Below, one piece after another: positions 1 through 12,862 of a DNA stretch of 64,000 bases. The translations under genes were made by a program, and so were the position numbers. This DNA is from Collybiopsis luxurians FD-317 M1. Lineage: Eukaryota > Basidiomycota > Agaricomycetes > Agaricales > Omphalotaceae. Below the pieces are notes generated by a model. It ran no database searches and was not told the origin of the DNA. It saw only the letters and a list, made by a program, of their open reading frames with translations. The DNA lies in NCBI GenBank assembly GCA_000827265.1, contig KN834756.1, forward strand, positions 902,385 to 966,384, given 5' to 3'. Position 1 is the first letter of the stretch, and each line of letters opens with the position of its first letter.

Positions 1-3000
1 GTTCTGGTCCCATCAGGAGAAAAAGCCACTGATGTTACATAATCTTCATGGCCCTGCAGAGAATGACCCAACTGAGCACCTGTAGTGGCATCCCAAATTC
101 TCACTGTGCTATCATTAGAGCCTGACACAATTTTGGTCCCATCAGAAGAAAAAGCCACTGATCTTACATAATGGTCATGACCCTGCAGAGAATGACCCAA
201 CTTAGCACCTGGAGTGGTGTCCCAAATTCTCACTGTTCTGTCACCAGAGCCTGACACAATTCTGGTCCCATCAGGAGGAAAAGCCACTGATGTTACATAA
301 TCTTCATGGCCCTGCAGAGAATCACCTAACTGGGCACCTGTAGTGGCATCCCAAATTCTCACTGTTCTATCATAAGAGCCTGGCACAATTCTGGTCCCAT
401 CAGGAGAAAAAGCCACTGAGTTTACAAAATCTGCATGGCCCTGCAGAGAATGACCCAACTGAGCATAGGTAGGAAAATCAAGAATTTTTAATGTGGATGA
501 CAAATCATGATTAAAATTTGCTGAATAATCATTGCCTTGCCTAGAGCTTTCTGTGGTGGTGTCCCAAATTCTTGCTGTTCTATTATAAGAGCCTGACACA
601 GTTCTGGTCCTATCAGGAGAAAAAGCTACTGAGTTTACGCAATCTTCATGGCCCTGCAGAGAATGACCCAACTGAGAACCTGTAGTGACATCCCAAATTC
701 TCACTGTTCTATCTAAAGAGCCTGACACAATTTTGGTCCCAGCAGGAGAAAAAGCCACCGAGTTTACACAATCTTCATGACCCTGCAGAGAATCACCCAA
801 CTGAACACCTATAGAGGCATCCCAAATTCTCACTGTTCTATCTAAAGAGCCTGATACAATTCGGGTCCCATCAGGAGAAAAAGCCACTGACTTTACCCAA
901 TCTTCATGGCCCTGCAGAGAATCACCCAACTGAGCACCTGTAGTAGCATCCCAAATTCTCACTGTTCTATCTAAAGAGCCTGACACAATTCTGGTCCCAT
1001 CAGGAGAAAAAGCTACTGATGTTACATAATCTTCATGGCCCTGCAGAGAATGACCCAACTGAGCGCCTGTAGTGGCATCCCAAATTCTCACTGTTCTATC
1101 ATTAGAACCTGACACAATTCTGGTCCCATCAGGAGAAAAAGCCACTGATGTTACATAATCTTCATGGCCCNNNNNNNNNNNNNNNNNNNNNNNNNNNNNN
1201 NNNNNNNNNNNNNNNNNNNNNNNNNNNNNNNNNNNNNNNNNNNNNNNNNNNNNNNNNNNNNNNNNNNNNNNNNNNNNNNNNNNNNNNNNNNNNNNNNNNN
1301 NNNNNNNNNNNNNNNNNNNNNNNNNNNNNNNNNNNNNNNNNNNNNNNNNNNNNNNNNNNNNNNNNNNNNNNNNNNNNNNNNNNNNNNNNNNNNNNNNNNN
1401 NNNNNNNNNNNNNNNNNNNNNNNNNNNNNNNNNNNNNNNNNNNNNNNNNNNNNNNNNNNNNNNNNNNNNNNNNNNNNNNNNNNNNNNNNNNNNNNNNNNN
1501 NNNNNNNNNNNNNNNNNNNNNNNNNNNNNNNNNNNNNNNNNNNNNNNNNNNNNNNNNNNNNNNNNNNNNNNNNNNNNNNNNNNNNNNNNNNNNNNNNNNN
1601 NNNNNNNNNNNNNNNNNNNNNNNNNNNNNNNNNNNNNNNNNNNNNNNNNNNNNNNNNNNNNNNNNNNNNNNNNNNNNNNNNNNNNNNNNNNNNNNNNNNN
1701 NNNNNNNNNNNNNNNNNNNNNNNNNNNNNNNNNNNNNNNNNNNNNNNNNNNNNNNNNNNNNNNNNNNNNNNNCCCAGATTCTCACTGTTCTATCTAAAGA
1801 GCCTGACACAATTCTGGTCCCATCAGGAGAAAAAGCCACTGAGTTTACCCAATGTTTATGGCCCTGCAGAGAATGACCCAACTGAGCACCTGTAATGGCA
1901 TCCTAAATTCTCACTGTTCTATCATCAGAACCTGACACAATTCTGGTCCCATCAGGAGAAAAAGCCACTGAGTTTACACAATGTTCATGGCCCTGCAGAG
2001 AATGACCCACCTGAGCACCTGTAGTGGCATTCCAAATTCTCACTGTTCCATCCTCAGAGCCTGACGCAAATCTGGTCCCATCAGTGGAAAATGCCACACT
2101 TGTAGTTGCTGAGTTTGTGTCAATTTCTTTTGCTTCAATATCCTTTGCAAGGAATGACTTTTTTTCTATACTCAATACATTTTGGAGGTCAGGTTTTAAT
2201 TCACTTTTCTGGAATGGAAGAATGCTAATATACAAATGTGGAGTCATGCCTTTTATCTCACTGTTGGAAAACCTTATCACCACATCTCGAAGGCTGCGGA
2301 ACATTGTCACAATTGATGTCCTTTCTTGATAATGCATAAGCATCTGTAATATTTCTGTCAGTAAATCTTTCCATACCTACTATATTCAGTTTCTACATAC
2401 ATTGATTGTCTGCTGCAGTGCCTCTCCGCATTCCTCCAGCTGATTAACCAAGCTCATGGCTTCTACCCAATAGACCCCTTTTTCTCTCACAAAATGTTCC
2501 AATTTCAACAAAATTGTATCCCCATTCCATTTACATTTCATTAAATGAAATGTCCAGAACTGGCAGGAATATTGTAGACTCTCCCCAATTGCTTTTTTTA
2601 TACATTCATTAATCCCCTCCACTTGTGCATCTGGTATGAATGAAGATGGAAGCTTACACATGTTGAACTGAAGTTTCCCCAAGACTTGAAAGCATGCGAT
2701 GCTCATATCATAATGGCAAATGTTTGCATTATAATTGAGTTCCGATGTAGACAAGTATTTCTCAATAAAGTCAGGAAATGAAGCATGAAAGGTGAAAACT
2801 GCATTATTTTCCTCAGAGATAAATAGTACTGCCTGGAGCTTGTCAATGAGACCCTGGACAATGTCTACATTTATGCTCATAAATTCTGCAATTGCATTGC
2901 ATGACAAAGGTTTCCCCAATGAAATTACTGTGTAAAGAATCCTCAAGTCCTCTGTTATCTCACTGCCTTGTGAATGTTCCTCAAAAATTGCACTTTCCAT

Positions 3001-4431
3001 GATGCTAGTGTACAAGGCTTTTAAGCCTTCATTTTTGTTACCCTGACTCAATGAATTAACAAGTCTGTCTTTTTGTCTTCTGATGGGTACCCTGCCACTC
3101 TTCACAAATTTTACAACTGTGGCAGCATAGATGAAGAGCTTTCCAGACAGACTGGCAAGGGACTCTACTTGCTGCCTCGAAGGAGATATATCTTTCAACT
3201 CCTGCTCAATATATGCCTTTATATCTGCTTGCACAAAGCTTTCCTCCACTTGGTGGAGAATAAATTCTGTTACTTTAGAAACTGTTCTCCGCATCTTTTC
3301 ATTAATGTCCTGTTCTGGACGACTTGTGAATAGGAACTTCATCCCCTTAAGCTGACCAGCCTGGATCGCATTTAGCAAAGGCTCCAGTACATAAGAAATA
3401 CCCTGACATTCATCTAAGGCATCCACTATAAAGACTGGAACACTTTGTTCCCTTTTAAACAGGTCTGAAACCAAGCTCCAAGGTTTCACTAAAAGGTACT
3501 CTACTTGTTCATCTGGCCTTTTTGTTGCAATATCTGGATCTCTGACTAAAACATCTTTAAGTGCATCTGCAAATGCTTTAGAAACCTTGGCCAGTTGATA
3601 AGATAAAGTAGGGATAATCAACCGATAATCTCGGCACTCCGGAATTTGCCTCGAGCAGAAGAAGGTTCCAGCGAGAACTCCTTCCTCTTTAAGCTTCCGG
3701 CATACAGACATGGCAATAGTGCTTTTGCCTGTCCCGGCCATGCCAGATATCCAGTATCCTAATGGACTATCAGGATTCATTGAAGTTGCCCAAGTGTTGA
3801 TAGTTTCCAGAATCTGAACTCTGGTGCCTGGGATACAGAATTTGCGGGCATTTCGAGTGCCTACATCTGTATCAAAGAATGCTTGCGGCGCATAAGGCAT
3901 CCTTAGTAAAAGCTCATTGGCAGGAGTAGGATCTAGCCCCATTAGCTTCATATAAACCTTGGTGCTTGAGAACGATCACTCACAATTGACATTCATTATT
4001 CCAGCGACTGTGATTTCACCACCGGTTACAGTGAAATTGGATGCATTCGGCGCAAAGCTTTCAAAATTACGTGAAGATTAGTAGCATCTCAAATAAGTTA
4101 CAAGTATCCATATCATACCTGCTGTTCACCGACTGAATATTAGGTTGAACACTCCTAATGAGAATGTCAATCCTCTACGGTTAACTTGTACTGCAGAATC
4201 CAGATCACTAACCTGTTGTCTTGATCCATCACAGTATTTTGAACGCTTTGAGGCCATACCATATGACCTGAAAGATGTGTCAATTCAAGATGCACAAAAT
4301 CTACAGTGATGAATTCGAACCGGTGACAGTGGGGGTCGCAGGACGTGTTACGGCAGGGCTTGGATTGTGACTGTTGGGTTTCTTTCTGGGGAAGATTTGC
4401 TCGTCTTCATTGAATCGTTTGCGTTGCATGA
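1..4431 (-). CDS. NACHT-WD40 STAND protein, gene 1 (partial, nonsense-disrupted)
   Basis: NLR-like signal-transducing NTPase of the fungal HET-E/HNWD type, a family linked to non-self recognition and regulated cell death. The first exon starts with ATG at 4431-4429 and encodes a basic N-terminus ([11 protein letters not shown]). Short exons follow, including one with the motif [13 protein letters not shown], as in gene 4. The NACHT domain (2401 to about 3925) has Walker A GMAGTGKS and Walker [13 protein letters not shown] 57-nt intron at 2344-2400 joins it to the WD40 part. WD40 repeats of 42 residues (GH...[22 protein letters not shown]) run off the left edge. In the second repeat a TGG codon has become TAG at 1903-1905, so a full-length protein is not expected unless the base is wrong. 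An assembly gap lies in the array. The reading frame is otherwise open from 1 to 1170. Family identity is certain; functionality is doubtful. Confidence 0.9.
1171..1772. other. assembly gap (602 N) inside WD40 array of gene 1
   Basis: Run of Ns between WD40 repeats that continue on both sides. The nominal length is not a multiple of three and puts the two sides in different frames, so the size is probably an estimate. Confidence 0.97.
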
Positions 4432-4482
4432 TGTAAAGAGTATGCTATGGGAATAGAGTGTCGCTACACAGAGGGGGGGCCT

Positions 4483-4491
4483 CTTTATATA
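4483..4491 (-). promoter_or_regulatory. TATA box of NACHT-WD40 gene 1
   Basis: TATATAAAG on the minus strand, about 52 bp upstream of the gene 1 ATG. The same TATATA core sits at a near-identical distance in genes 2 and 4, which supports it as the core promoter. Confidence 0.7.
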
Positions 4492-5189
4492 CTGCCAGCT
4501 GCATTCACAGCATATCGAGGTGATCGGATCATTGAATGTATATCACCAGCAATATTCTCCATCCCATGACCCTCCACGCCTTCTATTGAATAGAAGACGA
4601 ATATCATGCTGAATCTATATGTCTGTGTCCATCGCTTTCAGTTAAATGATAGATGAATTCAGAAAACCACTACATATGTGTACTGATCTGATGCACGGTA
4701 TTGATATTAAACGTCAGTAATGAATATACAAACGATCCTAACCCACCCGTTTTGAAACCGGGAACTCATCGCCTTATTTACACCCTGAACCAAGAATGCT
4801 GATTTAGGTAAAACGTTGAACCATCCTTTGTCGTTTCCGAGTCCTATCCAGCCCCAACGCTAGAAGTGTTTCGATCTGCGCCATTTTGTATAGGTAGAAG
4901 ATTGCGCCTTTAGTGAAATATCGTTTTCGCTACGGTGTGCACAGTCTCCAATGTATCACTTGAACCATTGAGCGAGGACTCGAAACAAGTTCGGCAACGT
5001 GGTCCGGAATTGACTTCCCGCCCCCTACCATATCGAGTATCCGTCGTTCCCTGTCGGCTGAGCGGTAACCCTAACCCAGGTCATCAAATTTCGCTTACGG
5101 CTTTGTTGTTAAGTATTCTTTTTCCCTTGCCGTCCTTCACACTATGCCTGGCCAACGCGTACAAACCGCTTGCGACCTATGTACCACGC

Positions 5190-6150
5190 TTCATAACTCT
5201 TGGTACTCAATGACATCGTGAAGATACCCTAGGCAGTAACAGGCTCGCCCAGTCAGGTTTCCATAGCCGTAGTGCCGATAATCGACAGTCAACAACAGCA
5301 GGCGTACGAGGTGAGCGTTTTTTCTTAACCGGTCGGAAAGGTTTTGGGACTTCGGATATAGAGATAGAGCTGGAGAATGCTCCGAAAGCGTGTCTGATTC
5401 AGCAGGCTTCCAGGGCGGTGTTTGGATATGCACGATTGGACTCTCATCGTATTCTGGCTCTCCGCCACACAGTTTTCTATGGAATACTGATCTCATACGT
5501 CGATAGATTGTCCACGATCAACACACAATGACCTCGCTCAGGTCTAACAGCTCCAAAGCCATCGATAAATCCAAACTCGAATAGAAACACGACTATGGCC
5601 AGCTAGACCCGTGAATATCCCTTCCTCTTTGAACTCGGCCAATATCCTAGCCGTAGCTAGCAGCTTTCTCCAAGACGATGGTCGATGATTCCTCGCAAAA
5701 ACCCGACCAACTTGTCGTGCAGTGCGAAGCAACCGTCGCCGACCCCAGATCTGGACTCGGAAGATGAGCTGGAGAGGACGACAAGGGTTATATGGACGAC
5801 GAGGAGGATACTAATGGTCCGGATTGCGATGAGAAGGTATGTATTATCACCGATTCTGTGTGATTTCTGCTTCGTTCTTCTCTTTTGCAATTCGCATCCT
5901 TTTTTTTCTGACATCTCTTTTTTCGGGCAAGGTTCACGCGCGTCGTTGTGATTCAAGCTTCGCATTTTCTCCCCGTAGTTCATATATATTCCGTCTGCGT
6001 TTATCGACTCCTTTCAGGCCGTTTCCACCGTTGCTTCTGTTCCATGTTTCCGTCTTGATCACTCGCTTACCGACTATTTTTTTGTATGCAGGAAATGAGT
6101 GGAGCTCCAGGATGGAATAAGGCTAATGCAGGATGGACATTAGTCTGATG
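5190..6150. repeat. dispersed repeat unit R, copy 1, with small acidic spliced ORF
   Basis: The left half (5190-5560) matches on the minus strand 13440-13800, 37450-37800 and 41170-41440, and on the plus strand 23950-24190 and 24790-25110. The right half holds a plus-strand acidic exon (ATG near 5680; DLDSEDEL) ending at a GTATGT donor. The apparent second exon starts after CAG near 6092 and reads EMSGAPGWNK. Copies at 24366-24513, 25262-25360, 28560-28680 and on the minus strand near 40830-40970 keep the acidic segment, and most keep the donor, but with different indels. I do not recognise the product; it may be a gene fragment carried by a mobile element. Confidence 0.6.
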
Positions 6151-6601
6151 CGGCATTGTACCTTCTTTGTATCCATCTGCGAACGATGAATATTACCCAT
6201 CTTTGTGATTCCGTGGAAGAGTGTGTTCGTCGATGACATGAAAGGTCCGGTTGTATGCTGAACAAGGGTAGATGTACTCATCGGCTGGAGACGGAAGATT
6301 TGCCTTTTGCGTCCTAGGTCTACCTTCAAGCTAAAGCTTACTTTATCGCCGCTGAGACCGATTTTCTCTGTTTGCTCTCCCCTCGCTTTGAAAGCGAACT
6401 GTTTACCGAGTAAGGCTGTATTTTCCTGGGGAGCTTGCACGCGTAAAACAATCATTTCCTCCTTTGGAAGACGCGAGGATGGCTCTGCTGAGTCTACGAA
6501 ATGAACCCTACTTCTGTATAATCCCAACTCTTTGAAGCTGAGGTATATTGTTTCGCAGGGGGACTGTCAAGAGGTGGCACTGGACGGAGGCTATACCTCA
6601 T
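6123..6601 (-). CDS. hypothetical protein in block A, three copies in the window
   Basis: Not recognised. A 134-codon open frame (6123-6527) contains the segment LSGDKVSFSLKVDLGRKRQ. A possible upstream exon begins with ATG at 6601-6599 (MRYSLRPVPPLDSPP). Related segments occur on the minus strand at 29095-29373 (LSDKVSFSSKVCLGK) and on the plus strand at about 40080-40290 (FVDSAELSPRLPWEGM). Partial protein-level conservation among copies suggests a genuine former gene. The other two copies are interrupted. The intron that would join the exons here is uncertain because the upstream frame hits TAG close to the junction. Confidence 0.3.
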
Positions 6602-7479
6602 GCACACGCTTAGAAGGGTCAACCCTTGTCGAGAGAAATATCATTCACGGTTTCGCGGATTTGCGAGTAAGAGAACATTGGAAAGTTGCATAATTGGGTA
6701 ATTGATGGGCGAAGTACAGTGTGGCTAGACGAGTTGAGGAACTAGTAGAATCATATCTAACTTTCAACGGCATGCAAAGGCCCTCCGGCTCACTCGGGGC
6801 TGCGTGTAATTTGGTTATAATGGCGGTATTGCTGCTGGATGAACATGGAGCAATAGGCTGGAAGGCGCGACTCTAAGAAGGCTTGAGTACAGGTTACAGT
6901 ATCTAATGTAGCTACTATAACGTACCAAAAGCCCCTCCCATCCCGGTCAATACAAACGCTCCCGAACAAATTAGGTGTAGTCGAGAGCGACGCGAGGAGA
7001 AATGAAATGACCGGGAAGGTCATCAGGTCCTATCGTTAGACTTAAGCTCAACGAATTGTTATCAAGCTAGAGCAGATCATCGATGAGTAAAGAATAATGC
7101 ATCCATATTCAAATGGATACATACCTTTCGCTGCTTGAAGTTTCACAGTCGTCCAAGCACCTTTCATGACCATCATATAAAAAAAGATCTAGTGGATACC
7201 TCGGAGCTGAAAAAAGGGTTCGAGTAGTAACAATAAACTGCTAAAGAGCACAGTCAAGAGTAGTAACATTGATAAAGGTGGTCATCAAAGCACGCCAAGG
7301 CAAGTCTTTCGCGTTAGCGTTATAACCCAAGATGTTCCCACGACCAATAAAAACTCGCTTTGGCTCGTTGCTTATCACTGCAAGCTCACTACTTACACTC
7401 CAAATACTGAAAACTAGAGTACCGCGAGAACTTTAGCTTATCGATCGTGTGTTATCTGGACCCAGTCACATTTTGAGCA

Positions 7480-10054
7480 ATGCAGATATCGATGGCGATA
7501 TCGGTTCTGGTCCCTGGAAACCTATCGACCAGCAGTCTGACCAGCCGTCGAAGATACTTGTTGTGGCGAGAAGCAAGCGAACGGTCTCTGACTAGAACCG
7601 CTACCACAACTGCTATGATCGCCCTCCCGACCGTCAATGAACTTATATTTACCGTATCATAAACCGCTTCAGCCCCGGACATTACTCGAAGCTGGCTCAA
7701 TACGTTCATCATGAAGACTAAGGACGTTCAGAATGCCTAATATCCTTGCCTTGACATCCGACATACATACTTCCACTGGATGGGACGAGATCAAGGCATT
7801 GCGGAGCGCACGAGCGGATTTTGTAGCATCGCCGCAGATCTTGCATGAACGTCCTGTACAGCTTATGTCCCGATTTGACGCTCTTGTATTTCAATTCACC
7901 TTCACTTTTGACACTCCTATTGAAGGAGGTATTGGTACTGTACGCCTGGCACTGGGAGAAGACAGTCAATGGAGAGTGTACACGAAGTTTACCGCTCTCG
8001 AATCTCTTAAAAATGTAGTAGAAAAAGGTACGGGTTTTCTTATTCATTTGGGTGAATGAATTGTAATCATTTCATACAGTTCGGAATTAATCGAGCAGCC
8101 GTTCCAGTGGTTGAGCCTTGGGACAACTTTTGGAAAAGACAGATTGAATTCGCTGACCATGATCCTAATTATTGGCTCTAGTTATACCGTCTTAGAAATG
8201 GCCGCTCGTTTGAAGTACTTAGGTGTACCCGCACTCGTTCTGGAGAAGAATCCTCGCGTCGGCAATAATGTTAGTGGTTTTTTCCCTTACCATAAATGGC
8301 TGAACCATTCCAATTAATAGTGGAGAAAATGATACAATTCCCTGGCCCTCCATGACACCATCTGTTTGTTTGAAATTTGTTGGCTTGTATTGAAGCTCAC
8401 GATATCCGTTTACATTAGAGTTTGACACACTGCCATACTTGAAGTCAGTCGTGTACATCCTTTCTTCCCTTTCGCCTCCGAACCATATGTTATATTTTGT
8501 GTAGCTTCCCTTCGTCTTGGTCTGTCTACTGTAACGAGAGAAAAGTACGTCATGGTTTGTACATGAGGTACCATAGTTATTGACTCATTGCAGCTTGCCA
8601 ACTTTCTCGAAGCCTACGCGGAAACGCTAGAGTTGAGCGTATGGACGTCTTCTACCGTGACAACTTCGTCATGGGATGCCTCAACCAAAACGTGGCAGGT
8701 CACTGTCTCCCGAGGGGGTAAGAACCGAAAGATGAAAGTAAAGCATATCGTTTTTGGCACTGGTTTTGGAGGAGGGATCCCGAATATCCCCGTTGTGGCG
8801 AATGCGCTAAGGGCTAAACTTTTTCGCCAATCGAGTGCATCACAGGGTCGGGGGTCGTGTCCTGTTGCAGCTAATCGCACCATGGTCTTCTGTGCTTTTA
8901 GGATAAATTTAAAGGACAGATTTTCCATTCCTCAAACTTCAGATCTGCGAGCGAATTCAAGGGGAAGAAGGGGATCGTCGTTGGGGCGTGTAACTCTGGT
9001 GTGTGAAAGGATCTACGAACTGGGAAACCCGTAAACATGCTGATGGATCTCATTTAGGGCATGATATTGCGCAGGATTTCTATCGTCATGGTGTTGATGT
9101 TACAATGTGATTGTTTTCCTTTTTCCCGACTTCCCTATGTGTGTATATTGATTTAGGTCCTCTGGTTTGGTTCAGGTATCAACGCTCCTCGACTTATGTC
9201 ATTTCTGCGAAGAGCACAGCCGCGATTCTTGGAGGTAGGTTTATTTCTCTCTCTCATCCAACTGACAGAAACGCCGGCTCACTATGTTATGATAGGATTG
9301 TATCACGAAGGATGTAACACGGAATATTCTGACCACGTCAATGCTTCTTTGCGGTTCCCGGTCATTAAACTTCTGCAGCAAAGCGCAACGCCGGCTTTTG
9401 CAGATACCATCGATAAGTGAGTACTGCACATTGTGTTCTCAAGAGCGGTTGATATTAAATAGCTGATAATGAAGGGACGTGCTACAAAACTTGAATAAGG
9501 TTGGGTTCAAGACGAATCTCGGACCAGATAATGCAGGAATATTTCCTTTGTTATTCACAAAAGCAGGCGGTTATTACATTGGTACGTTCTAGCCTATGGT
9601 TCTACCCGCGGAAGCTTAACATAACATCCAATGTCTATCGACAGACACTGGAGGAAGCCAAGATGTCATTGATGGAAAAATCAAACTGAAGAATGGAAGC
9701 GCTATCAAGGTATTTTCAGAAGGCGGCTTAGTGTTTGAAGACGGACATAGTATCGATGCGGATGTCGTTGTGTTTGCTACTGGGTTCGTTTCTCACATTC
9801 TTCTACCTCCGCTCCTTCCGGGAAAACTTTTTGTTTCGTGCTGATTCTTTTTTAAACACGTATGGCGACTCGAAAGACTCGATTGCGCCTGTGCTCGGGA
9901 AGGATGTTGTTGATAAAATGGTGCCCATTTGGGGTCTGGACGAAGAGGGAGAGTTGAATGGTGTATGGAGGGATACTGGGGCTGAGGGTGTTTGGGTTGT
10001 GATAGGTATGGTACCTTTGGCTTTCCTGAAAGTCTTATTGTAGAAATATGGCAC
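7480..10054 (+). pseudogene. flavin-containing monooxygenase-like gene, copy 1 (decayed)
   Basis: Matches the fungal FMO-like NAD(P)/FAD oxidoreductase family. The N-terminal segment (PTVNELIF, ITRSWLNTFIMKTKD) precedes TGWDEIKAL and the first Rossmann region (LEMAARLKYLGVPALVLEKNPRVG, 8190-8265). Later parts are LANFLEAYAETLELSVW (8591 on), KHIVFGTGFGG, a second nucleotide-binding stretch (GIVVGACNSG, near 8975), DADVVVFATG near 9770 and PIWGLDEEGELNGVW near 9950. Several introns can be placed by GT-AG borders. Breaks: TAA in the N-terminal frame near 7660 where copy 2 has a glutamate codon; a frame change near 8160; and an in-frame TGA in W-R-K-stop-Y-N-S near 8330. The C-terminus after about 10010 is not recognisable. 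Relic copies lie at 12540-12862 and, inverted, at 46845-52312. Confidence 0.8.
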
Positions 10055-10059
10055 AGTGG

Positions 10060-12539
10060 ATTGATAAGAGTTTGTGAGACTCGAGTATTGGATACAAATG
10101 ATTATTCTGTTCTATGGTACTGGCCTCAAGGTAGGCCTTATATACTACATAACACAGTATCTAGAAAGTTCTACATACTTCTATTATTAATATCTGAGTA
10201 ATACTGTCCGCAGTAGGTGAGTAATCCAACTCAGAACTACATGTGCCGGATTGTATTATTAATGACAAACTGAGAAATACAACAAGTCTTACATTGTAAC
10301 TGTGTGGACAAAAACAGGAAATCTAGCGGGGTGCGGATACTATACTAAGTTTTTGGCTTTGCGTAAGTCACAGTTCAATTGAGGCTTACATATGTATTTC
10401 TGATTCTGACGGTGTTCACAGAAATCCAAGCGATGTTGGACGGCATCTTGCCTGCTAAATTTTGAAAGTGGTGGAGATTCTAAATTTTAAGGTGGGGATA
10501 GCAGGAACTCACATTGGTCAAACATAAATAAAGTCATATTTCTTGTCTGCGGTACATAAAATTGCAGAATTTTATACCTGATGAATGGAATATTTTGGTT
10601 ATTTCGCAATGATGGTGTTGAAGTTTTGTGTTCCAGCAATGAGTGGGCAAAATTGATCCCAATAAGTGAGATGGATTGCAGGAGAAAATGCATGTACTGT
10701 CTGACTCTCAGGTTTAGTGGTCTTTATAAACCAGAAGGTGCATCAACCATCAAGGGCTGTGAGAGTCTCTGAGATAACATACCAAGCCTAAGAATGTGCT
10801 CTCTTACGCAGTAGTACCTCAAAGCAAAACTATATCTGGATTTTAACAAGCTTGCTTAGATATATCCTTCAATTCAGGTCAGTCCTGGTCAACGGGGCTC
10901 AAAAAAAAAAATACACTGGGGGTCGATTTTTTTTTCAAGCCGTCGGGGGACTAACTACTATGTAAGCAATTCCCACGACCCATATATGGCATATCGTGAT
11001 TAGATTAGACTCTAGAAATACTATTGACGTGCGGTACTACTGCTACAAGCATCGCAGGTCCACATCTTTGTAAAGAAATGGATCCCAGCACAGTCCATAT
11101 GTTTCCGTGGAAGATTGAGCTCTTGCGGCGGCGATAACTTATTTGTTAACCCATCTGGTGGGACCTCCACTAGTTAGATATCCTGCTGATCCAGGTGGAC
11201 TGCTTGGCATGTATCGGAGGCAGTGTGGTGACAGTTGGTGGAATAGGAATTGGCTTTTTTGTCATCCTCGATAGCATTGAAACTTGTTTTTTTTTTGGCA
11301 TTTGGATTTAATCATGCGCATGCCTTGGAGGTGTCCTGAATACATTTTGCTGAGTTCTTGTGATGCCTGTAATATTGACTGATTCCTGCTGTTCCAGCGT
11401 TGATTATCTTTCGCCAGTTTGGGCAGGTAAAGTGGCCATTTTCAAATACAATATTTTCGAGATTCTGCATATTTTGCTTGTAAGAATTTCACTTGCTCAA
11501 GTACATTCAAAAGAAATCATACAGACATCTTTGTCGGACACTAAAGAAAGAAGTAAAAAAAAAAGAAATCAATGACTACATCTAGCTATATTCGAACTAC
11601 ATTTTTAGACATACAAACTGGTTTCTTTGTCGGCCACGTCGCGAGCCATATCTAGTGATCGGCTCTTTGGGTCCAATGGGTCCGTTTTAGGTAAGGCAAC
11701 GGCAAGGGTGGAATTTTTTTTTTCCTGCCTGACGGCGGGACTAACTAACCTAGCACCGGACGGGCACTTAAATTCTTGAACCCCCTTGGTCCTGGTACAA
11801 CCAGTATTAGATTTATTGAATATTCCTATTTGCATACAGTATAAACAATTTCTTTTCTATTTTCTATTTATTTTATTTTCTATATTCATTTTCCATTATT
11901 TCAGTCTCATGAATGAATCATATATTAAGGATAATTCTATTTGGCAATCCCGCAATATTCGGGAAGTAACACCGGCTGTCACACCGGGACCATCGCGGTG
12001 ACTTCAAGTCACAATCTGTTCACTAACATGACTAGTTGCCAATTGTCCCAGGTTCAAACCATTGTGGTGTCTAGCCAGAAAAACTGACCCAAAGGCCATT
12101 ATAGATTACAATTGGTACAAGAAAAATATGAATGATGGAGAGGTGTGTGCAGGAAATAAGATATGAAAAATGAAACTGAAGTGCATGGAAACATGGGGAG
12201 GAAGATGAGTGTAAATGGTACCTGAGGGGACAGCAACAATGATGAGTACTCCTAGTACAATGAGCAAAAAGAAAGGAAAAAAATAATATAGTAGAGTTTC
12301 TCTACACAAATCAGACACACCTAGTATGATGAGAAAGAAGAATGAAGTGAAAGAAAAAATTATGATACTACTACATGTATAGTACTCGAGCTGAACATGG
12401 GATATAAAAACAGTGTTTCAACTCAGACAGGCTAGGACGAGTTGGTTTGAGTAATAAATTTGACACCGAAGGGGCAAGCAGGCCAAGAGCCGTTTCGACC
12501 TGTGTGCAGCGACTGAGTCTATCTGCATATAGGTGGCAA
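10060..12539. other. intergenic stretch, no recognisable gene
   Basis: Only short unrelated open frames. One segment (10320-10580) is a dispersed repeat listed separately. Two poly-A/T-containing spots near 10900-10980 and 11705-11770 share a loose motif ending GGGACTAACTA. AT content is high and I see no RNA gene. Confidence 0.6.
10320..10580 (+). repeat. dispersed repeat, inverted partner of 23400-23650
   Basis: The segment around GGCTTTGCGTAAGTCACAG through CTTGTCTGCGGTA is matched by the reverse complement of 23400-23640 (TATACCGCAGACAAGAAATG onward). Divergence is mostly single substitutions. No coding potential seen. Confidence 0.6.
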
Positions 12540-12862
12540 CAATAGCAACAGAAAAGGTATTGGTATTCTACACCTAGCACCGGGAGAAGGCAGTCAATGG
12601 AGAGTATATACAATGTTTACCACTCTCCAGAATGCAGATTTTGTTATTTGTCTTAGTATTATTATTCACAAAAGCAACAAGCAGATTTCAAATTCATATT
12701 GATGCCCTACTATGACTCTACCTCTGGCCACTCAACATAACAGCTAATTTCCAGTTATAGAGGAAGTCAAGATGTCATAGACAGAAAAATCAAACAGAAG
12801 AATGCAAGAGTTATTAATGAAATTTTGAAAGACAGATTAGTGTTTGAAGATGATCAGAAGAT
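12540..12862 (+). pseudogene. monooxygenase relic, copy 3 (internally deleted)
   Basis: GGTATTGGTATTCTACACC through TTTACCACTCTCC matches copy 1 at about 7928-8000. It then jumps directly to sequence matching about 9540-9750 (CACAAAAGCAACAAGCAG to TTAGTGTTTGAAGATGA). The stretch corresponding to the intron at about 9580-9645 is kept, so this is a DNA-level deletion derivative, not a processed copy. CpGs of copy 1 are largely TpG or CpA here. Confidence 0.75.

Larger units (their letters stand above)
4432..7450. repeat. block A: duplicated upstream region of gene 1
   Basis: This roughly 3-kb block runs from the gene 1 start to the monooxygenase copy 1. It recurs in inverted orientation upstream of gene 4 (39960-42193). 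Its outer part (about 5640-7440) recurs in direct orientation at 28511-30280. It holds repeat unit R (5190-6150) and a minus-strand hypothetical ORF. CpG dinucleotides are frequent here, unlike in the NACHT-WD40 bodies. Confidence 0.8.

Noticed and set aside
1148..1895. Long open frames across the N gap on both strands
   Set aside because: They are open only because Ns contain no stops. Only the minus WD40 frame is real.
12030..12075. tRNA-like T-loop (GGTTCAAACC) before ATTGTGGTG
   Set aside because: The arms around it do not pair, and no acceptor, D or anticodon stem could be built.
12540..12862. Processed (retro) copy of the monooxygenase
   Set aside because: Sequence corresponding to the intron near 9580-9645 is retained, so a genomic deletion derivative fits better.
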